Shown here piece after piece: positions 59,348 to 64,000 of a stretch of DNA of 64,000 nucleotides (within the stretch, counting starts at the first letter, position 1; every line of letters starts with the position of its first letter). The DNA lies in the NCBI RefSeq assembly GCF_047663525.1, contig NC_092589.1, positions 62,367,501 to 62,431,500 on the forward strand. The letters are read 5' to 3'. Both the position numbers and the translations under genes were made by a program. The notes below the pieces were generated by a model. That model did no database searches. It saw nothing but the letters and a program-made list of their open reading frames with translations, and had not been told where the DNA came from. The stretch comes from Anas platyrhynchos (taxonomy: Eukaryota; Chordata; Aves; Anseriformes; Anatidae).

Positions 59348-59410
59348 GGGGCGGGGCTTCCGCCTCGCGCTCTTATAGCGGCCGAGGACCCCGGCGCGCG
59401 CGCGGGCGGG
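59348..59410 (-). promoter_or_regulatory. RPS12: RPS12 core promoter
   Basis: A TATA-like TATAAG (minus strand, 59372-59377) stands about 30 bp upstream of the pyrimidine start. A GC box (GGGGCGGGG on the plus strand, about 59347-59355) lies between TATA and start, and more GC-rich sequence lies upstream. A TATA-like box combined with a TOP start is common for ribosomal protein genes. Positions are from motif spacing only. Confidence 0.75.
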
Positions 59411-59545
59411 GGCTGCCCGCGGCGGTGCCTGACGAAAAGTAACCAGAGGGTGGCGGGTGGCTGCGCTGCTCCCCGTGCCCTGGGCTGCCGAGCGCGGGGC
59501 TGTGAGAGCAGCGCTGCCCGCTCCTCACGCCGCCAGCCTCCAAGG

Positions 59546-60340
59546 CTTATGTGATCACCCCGAATTGTTGTTTCACTGACGGCTTGAAACTCTGAAACTC
59601 TCCGCTGCAGCTTTGAGACGTTCCCCTTTAGCAGCTCCTGGGGGCGTTTGGCTGTGCCCTCTCCCTTCCTTCCTCTGCCAGAAGTGGTGTTATCAGTGGG
59701 AACGTGTCGCTTCGTGTTGGCCAAACCCCAGAAAGCACGCAGACACACACAAATGATAATGCCCACCCTGTTTCCCTCTCCCCAGGGTGATGTTCTTCCC
59801 TATATCTACCCCTCAGTCCTCCTGCTCCCCTTAAACAGCCCCAGAAATTCTCAATCTAAAGAGGTTTTGTACTGAGTGCAACAATAAACCGATCCCTCCC
59901 TCAATGTCATCATAGACACAAAAAGTCTGCCAAAAGGCACGTTAGGATTGTTGGGTACATGCAATATATTTTCTCTCCACGAGATGGAAGTATGCACATC
60001 TGAAAGATTCCTGTTACAGCAAAGGTCGCGATCACAGGGAAATTACAGTCCCTGGAGGTCAAAGCTGTAAGAACGGTTTTCCTAGAACAGTTGCAAGGCA
60101 ACAAACCTGTTGTGTTATCTATATGTAGAGGGGAGGTGCTCGTTGGCACTGAACTCTGTTGCAATGTTGGTATAGCACACTAGATATATGTATATAATAA
60201 TTAAAGAAAATATATGATCCAGTTTGAAAGTCCACTCCACTGTACAGTGTGTTAATGTGAACTCAGCATTCATGTGGGCACAGCACACTGGTGGCACTCC
60301 ACCTGCTCTACAATTCTGTCCATTTTCCTACAAGGAGTTT
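59546..60340. other. RPS12 upstream flank
   Basis: Unique-looking sequence between the CpG island and the solo LTR. It contains only the X-box-like palindrome at 60090-60102. No divergent gene is apparent. Confidence 0.6.
60090..60102. promoter_or_regulatory. RFX X-box-like palindrome upstream of RPS12
   Basis: GTTGC-AAG-GCAAC is a perfect inverted repeat with a 3-bp spacer that fits the RFX X-box layout, about 740 bp upstream of the RPS12 start. Confidence 0.35.
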
Positions 60341-60561
60341 TGATGGTTTTACCCAGTTGGGCAGCCGAGCTCCACCACAAGCGCTCTCTCATTCCCACTC
60401 CTCAAAGGGAAAGGGACAGAAAATACGATGGAAAAGGACTCGATGGTAGAGATAAGGACAGGAAGGTCACTCAACAATTATCATCACAGGAAAACAGACT
60501 CAGCACAGGGAGATTACTATAATTTATTACCTGTTATTAACAAGTTACAGAAGTGAGAAAC

Positions 60562-60593
<32 letters not shown>

Positions 60594-61177
60594 CAAAACA
60601 AAACAAACAACCAGCACCTTCCCCCTATCCACCCTCTTCCACCTCCTCCCCCCAAGCGACACAGGTCCCCCACGGGCTGCAGCTCCGGCCTGGGGCCTGC
60701 TCCTTGGGGGGCTCTCCATGGGCCGCAGCCTCCTCCAGGCCACATCCATCTGCTCCACCGGGGGCTCCTCCACCCATGGGGGGGCTGCAGCGTGGAGATC
60801 TGCTCCATGTGGGACCCATGGGCTGCAGGAGGACAGCCTGCTGCACCAGGGGCCTCTCCACAGGCCAGAGGGGAACTGCTGCTGCCTGCCTGCAGCACCT
60901 CCTGCTCTCCTGCTGCACTGACTGGGGGGCTGCAGAGCTGGTTCTTGCTCCTCACTCATAGCTGCTGCGTAACTGCAGTTTTTTGTTTGTTTGTTTTGCC
61001 TTTCTTAAATCTGCTCTCACAGAGGCACAAACAACGTTGCTTATTGGCTCTGCTCTGGCGAGTGGTGGGTCCCTTTGGAGCCATCTGGAACTGGCCCTTA
61101 TCTAACACGGGCCGCTGCTGGATTCTTCTCAGAGAGGCCTCCCCTGCAGCCCCCCATCACCAAAACCTTGCCACGCA
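60341..61177 (-). mobile_element. Solo LTR of an avian endogenous retrovirus-like element
   Basis: The sequence has the recognisable composition of a common avian LTR family (ERVL-type by my recollection): repeated GGGCTGCAG-style GC-rich segments, an AAAAC tract and a pyrimidine/purine-rich border. Read on the minus strand it begins TGCGTGG and ends ACCATCA, fitting TG...CA ends. It has a TATA-like ATTTAAG (61004-61010) and an AATAAA (60523-60528). No gag, pol or env reading frame is attached, so it is a solo LTR. A clear target-site duplication was not found. The 280-codon plus-strand frame and the 132- and 136-codon minus-strand frames here are LTR by-products. Confidence 0.75.
60561..60609. 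repeat. (AAAAC)n tract inside the LTR
   Basis: About eight to nine AAAAC units lie within the solo LTR, probably an expansion of the A-rich segment of that LTR family. Confidence 0.9.
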
Positions 61178-64000
61178 AAATGACTTCAGGAGGAGCATAA
61201 AAGTATGCACAAAGTGCTGTCACGTGATGTTGAAGAATTTGGGTTCTCACCAGCTAGCTGCTCAGGGCAACCCATTCCGACTCACCCTCACTGCTTGTAT
61301 TTTAAAATTCTTTGCTTATAGCTGCTACCCTCCGTGTTTCCCATTCCATTCCTTGACACCTCTGGCTGTCCCCCTTTCCACAGCAGCAGCCTTCTTCTTT
61401 TTACCCTGTATGATCAAAATGGCAACTGAACCTGGAGGGGCTTTTTCAAAGGAGTGGTACTGCAGCGAGTATATAATTATTCACTGTGTCTCAGCTGTCC
61501 TCTTCCTGCTGCTTTTTCTTTCTCTGTTTCTCTCCTGGTCTCTTGCTTTGGTAGCCTCTAATCTCACCTTGTGCTCACCCTGGAAACCACAACCCATCTT
61601 TTCTTCAGAATGCCAGACTCTCATGATAGCTTAACTTAACTGCCAAGAACTGAGTAATGAGGGGTTCAGACAGTGCACAGGACAGTGAGGCAGCCAGGCA
61701 CCCAAAGGGTCAGCTTTTGAAAACTCCCAAGAAAGGTCCACAACACCACCAAACTGAACAATCAGCTCTGAATTTCAACAATCTTTGCCGAACTTACTTC
61801 CTTATGAAGTCTGTTTCTAGAAATGCAAAGCACAGGCAGCACTATAATAAATTTCTAGTGTCACAAGACAAAATTATCTCATTCCAAAACATAATTTCTC
61901 AGTCTTGCGGAACATCAAGCTGGAAGCCTTCCTGTAAATAACATTAGCACATATTCTACCCTCTTCTTCCTAAATTATCTTATTTCCTGGTCACATGGTC
62001 CAGAAAAACATTCTGCATCGTAAAGGTTTTTGTAGAGGGCAAGTTACTTTTACCCATTTCTCACCCTATCTCCAGCCAAAGTCTTGCTCCCCAGCCCAGA
62101 TGGGTGAGATGAGTATTTCCAAGCACCTCCAGGTAATAAATAGTTCAGAACAGCCAACCAAGCGCCACTACTCAAAAGTACAAAAGATGCATATATCAAG
62201 TTTTAAGTGCCTGTAGAAAGTATGGTGAGACAATTCTAGGGGTTCAGAAAGAGAACAAGCTATGGCATTTCAACTCCAATGGAAGAAAATTCTGTGGTAT
62301 TGTGACAACCGAATAAGAAAAAGTTTGCTGTTTTTTTGTTGCCTTCCACAGATTCTGTGTTGGACTTTCAAAGGATGGGGCTATCACATGGTTACCTTAC
62401 ATCAATTGTGAACTTTCTAACTACCTACATGCGCCACTATGACTTCAGGAAAAAAATACAAATATGATGCAAATAAGCACTAAGTGATTTCTGGATTGTA
62501 AGGTCAAAGTGTTTCTAAGATATCTGCAAATATAGTGTAAAATAACATAAGATACATATTCCCAAATGTGCTAAGCATTTCAGAATATCCTGGATTTCCA
62601 CACGGAAAAGTGTTCTTAAAGCAATTTTCTTAGTATGTTTTTATCTTGCAGAATTGGCAATGGAGGTAGACTCTATTTGTAGTATTGCTCCAAGGCTTGA
62701 ATTCTACATATGATTTGAATCTGAAATATATTTTTAAAGTTGCTGCAGACATGACATAAACAAGGCTTGTGTGCTTTTAAAAAATAAGTCTTCTTCTAAG
62801 ACTTGACAGGCTTTTGTGACAGGCTGGTAACAAGTATCTGTTCAAAGGCTAATAAATATTCATATCTGGTTTTGTAGTTTCCTTTTTTTAAAATACAGAA
62901 TTAACAAGCTTTCTGCCAACCATTTTCTTCTTACAACAATGAGCACTGCATTAGTAAACTGTATGCATGCACTGAGAGTTCATAGCCCCATTTCATTATG
63001 TGAGCCATAGCTCGTGCTGATCACAGTACAACGCTGCTACATCCCATACTATGTCCTTCTGTTGCACACATGGACTTTGTGGAAATCTGATTCCACAGGC
63101 TTTACTGGATTATTCATTACTTGCATGTAATTATTAATGAGAGGAAGACAAGGTCTGGAAAGTAATTATACTGCTGAATGTGCATCTGCACTGAAAAGAG
63201 CAAGTAGTTAGAATGAAAACTATTTCACCGCCTGAACATAATTGGTTGTTTAGCCAAAAAATGAAAGGTTTTTCTCCACAGTTTTAATTTCTCTTTAGAA
63301 GTTTCTTTTATTACCTCTATTTATGCATCATGCTTTGCATACATGAATACTTTATTATTATCCTTTTGTTGAAATCAGGATCAATGTCAAGTATTCTTCC
63401 TTTTTGGGGAGGGTAAGGCTGTTCAAGGGGCAGCATCTGTGAAAATGATTTATTTTTATGGCTTTTTCTGGAGGCAGACAGGACAAGATCAAGGTAGTTC
63501 TCAGGGACTTTTTTTTAACTTCACAGCTGTAATATATGCCACAAAATATATCATCAAAATATGGCTCAACAAAGGAACTCATGGCTGTCGTTCTTTGGAA
63601 CTGATAAATAGTTTTAAAATTTCCTAACCCTGTGATAAGAAAGCAATTCTTTTCTTCCTGTTGCTGTGTGGGGGATTCTGAAGTTACATAAATGGAAATA
63701 TTTGCCCTGAAATACCCCATTACGCGTCTTAATATTATAAGTGGTGACTAGATGGAGTTCTGATGACATACTTAAAATAGTGCTTTTAAGAGTAATTACT
63801 GATTTTTCTCCTGAAGCAATACATGTTCTGCCTTTTATTATGGTTTGATAATAACTGCTCACTCTTGATCTCCTTCCTCATTCCCCCCCACCCGCCCACT
63901 TCCAATAGGAACTTGTGTCATTTGTGTTGCTTCTTCCTCAGCTCCAGCCTGATTTTACTCCCGGCCAGCTGACAGGTACTAAATGTTGTGACAATATCGC
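61178..64000. other. Intergenic right end
   Basis: No exon was recognised. The human-order neighbour on this side is SLC18B1, but no part of a transporter is seen. 62820-63200 is rich in homeodomain-type cores (TAATAAAT, TAATTATTAATG) and may be regulatory. The 120-codon minus-strand frame at 63358-63720 matches nothing I know. Confidence 0.55.

Noticed and set aside
60792-61634. 280-codon plus-strand open frame
   Set aside because: Its first half is the antisense of the solo LTR and its second half is unique sequence. It does not resemble any retroviral or host protein.

Overview
The window looks like a bird nuclear genome. It carries CR1 LINE fragments of avian type, an avian-type ERV LTR, AT-rich simple repeats, and one spliced gene. 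That gene's 132-residue product matches the avian form of ribosomal protein S12 (residues 5-9 read G-I-T-A-G; as I recall, mammals have G-I-A-A-G). The species cannot be fixed from the sequence.

Layout. Positions 1 to about 55.2 kb are a gene-poor interval. I find no coding exon there that I can support. It holds CR1 pieces near 2.0-2.5, 31.15 and 38.0 kb, several simple repeats (the largest is a 240-bp perfect CTTTT array at 14.19-14.43 kb), a few AT-rich blocks that may be conserved regulatory DNA, and one isolated CpG island with a YY1-type motif at 47.46-47.66 kb. In human the equivalent flank of RPS12 leads toward EYA4, so this interval is probably the RPS12-EYA4 spacer. EYA4 itself is not visible.

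Positions 55.6-59.35 kb hold RPS12 on the minus strand: six exons, a 5'TOP start, a TATA-like box 30 bp upstream, a CpG island promoter, and an AATAAA only two bases after the stop codon. Three introns carry snoRNAs with convincing boxes and stems: a SNORD101-like C/D RNA in intron 3, SNORD100 in intron 4 and a SNORA33-like H/ACA RNA in intron 5. This is the same kind and order as in human RPS12, as I recall it. The gene therefore supplies both a 40S protein and guides for rRNA modification.

The most notable observation is a second SNORD100-like C/D snoRNA at 55.20-55.28 kb, about 340 bp beyond the RPS12 poly(A) signal and outside the apparent host gene. It keeps the C and D boxes and the whole 18S-directed guide, but has a different terminal stem that still pairs. 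It looks like a maintained paralogue, not debris.

Positions 59.4-64 kb are upstream of RPS12. They contain a solo avian ERV LTR (60.34-61.18 kb) oriented in the same direction as RPS12, then unannotated sequence to the end of the window. No other protein gene is supported; nearly all open frames of 60-315 codons are chance, simple-repeat, CpG-island or LTR frames.
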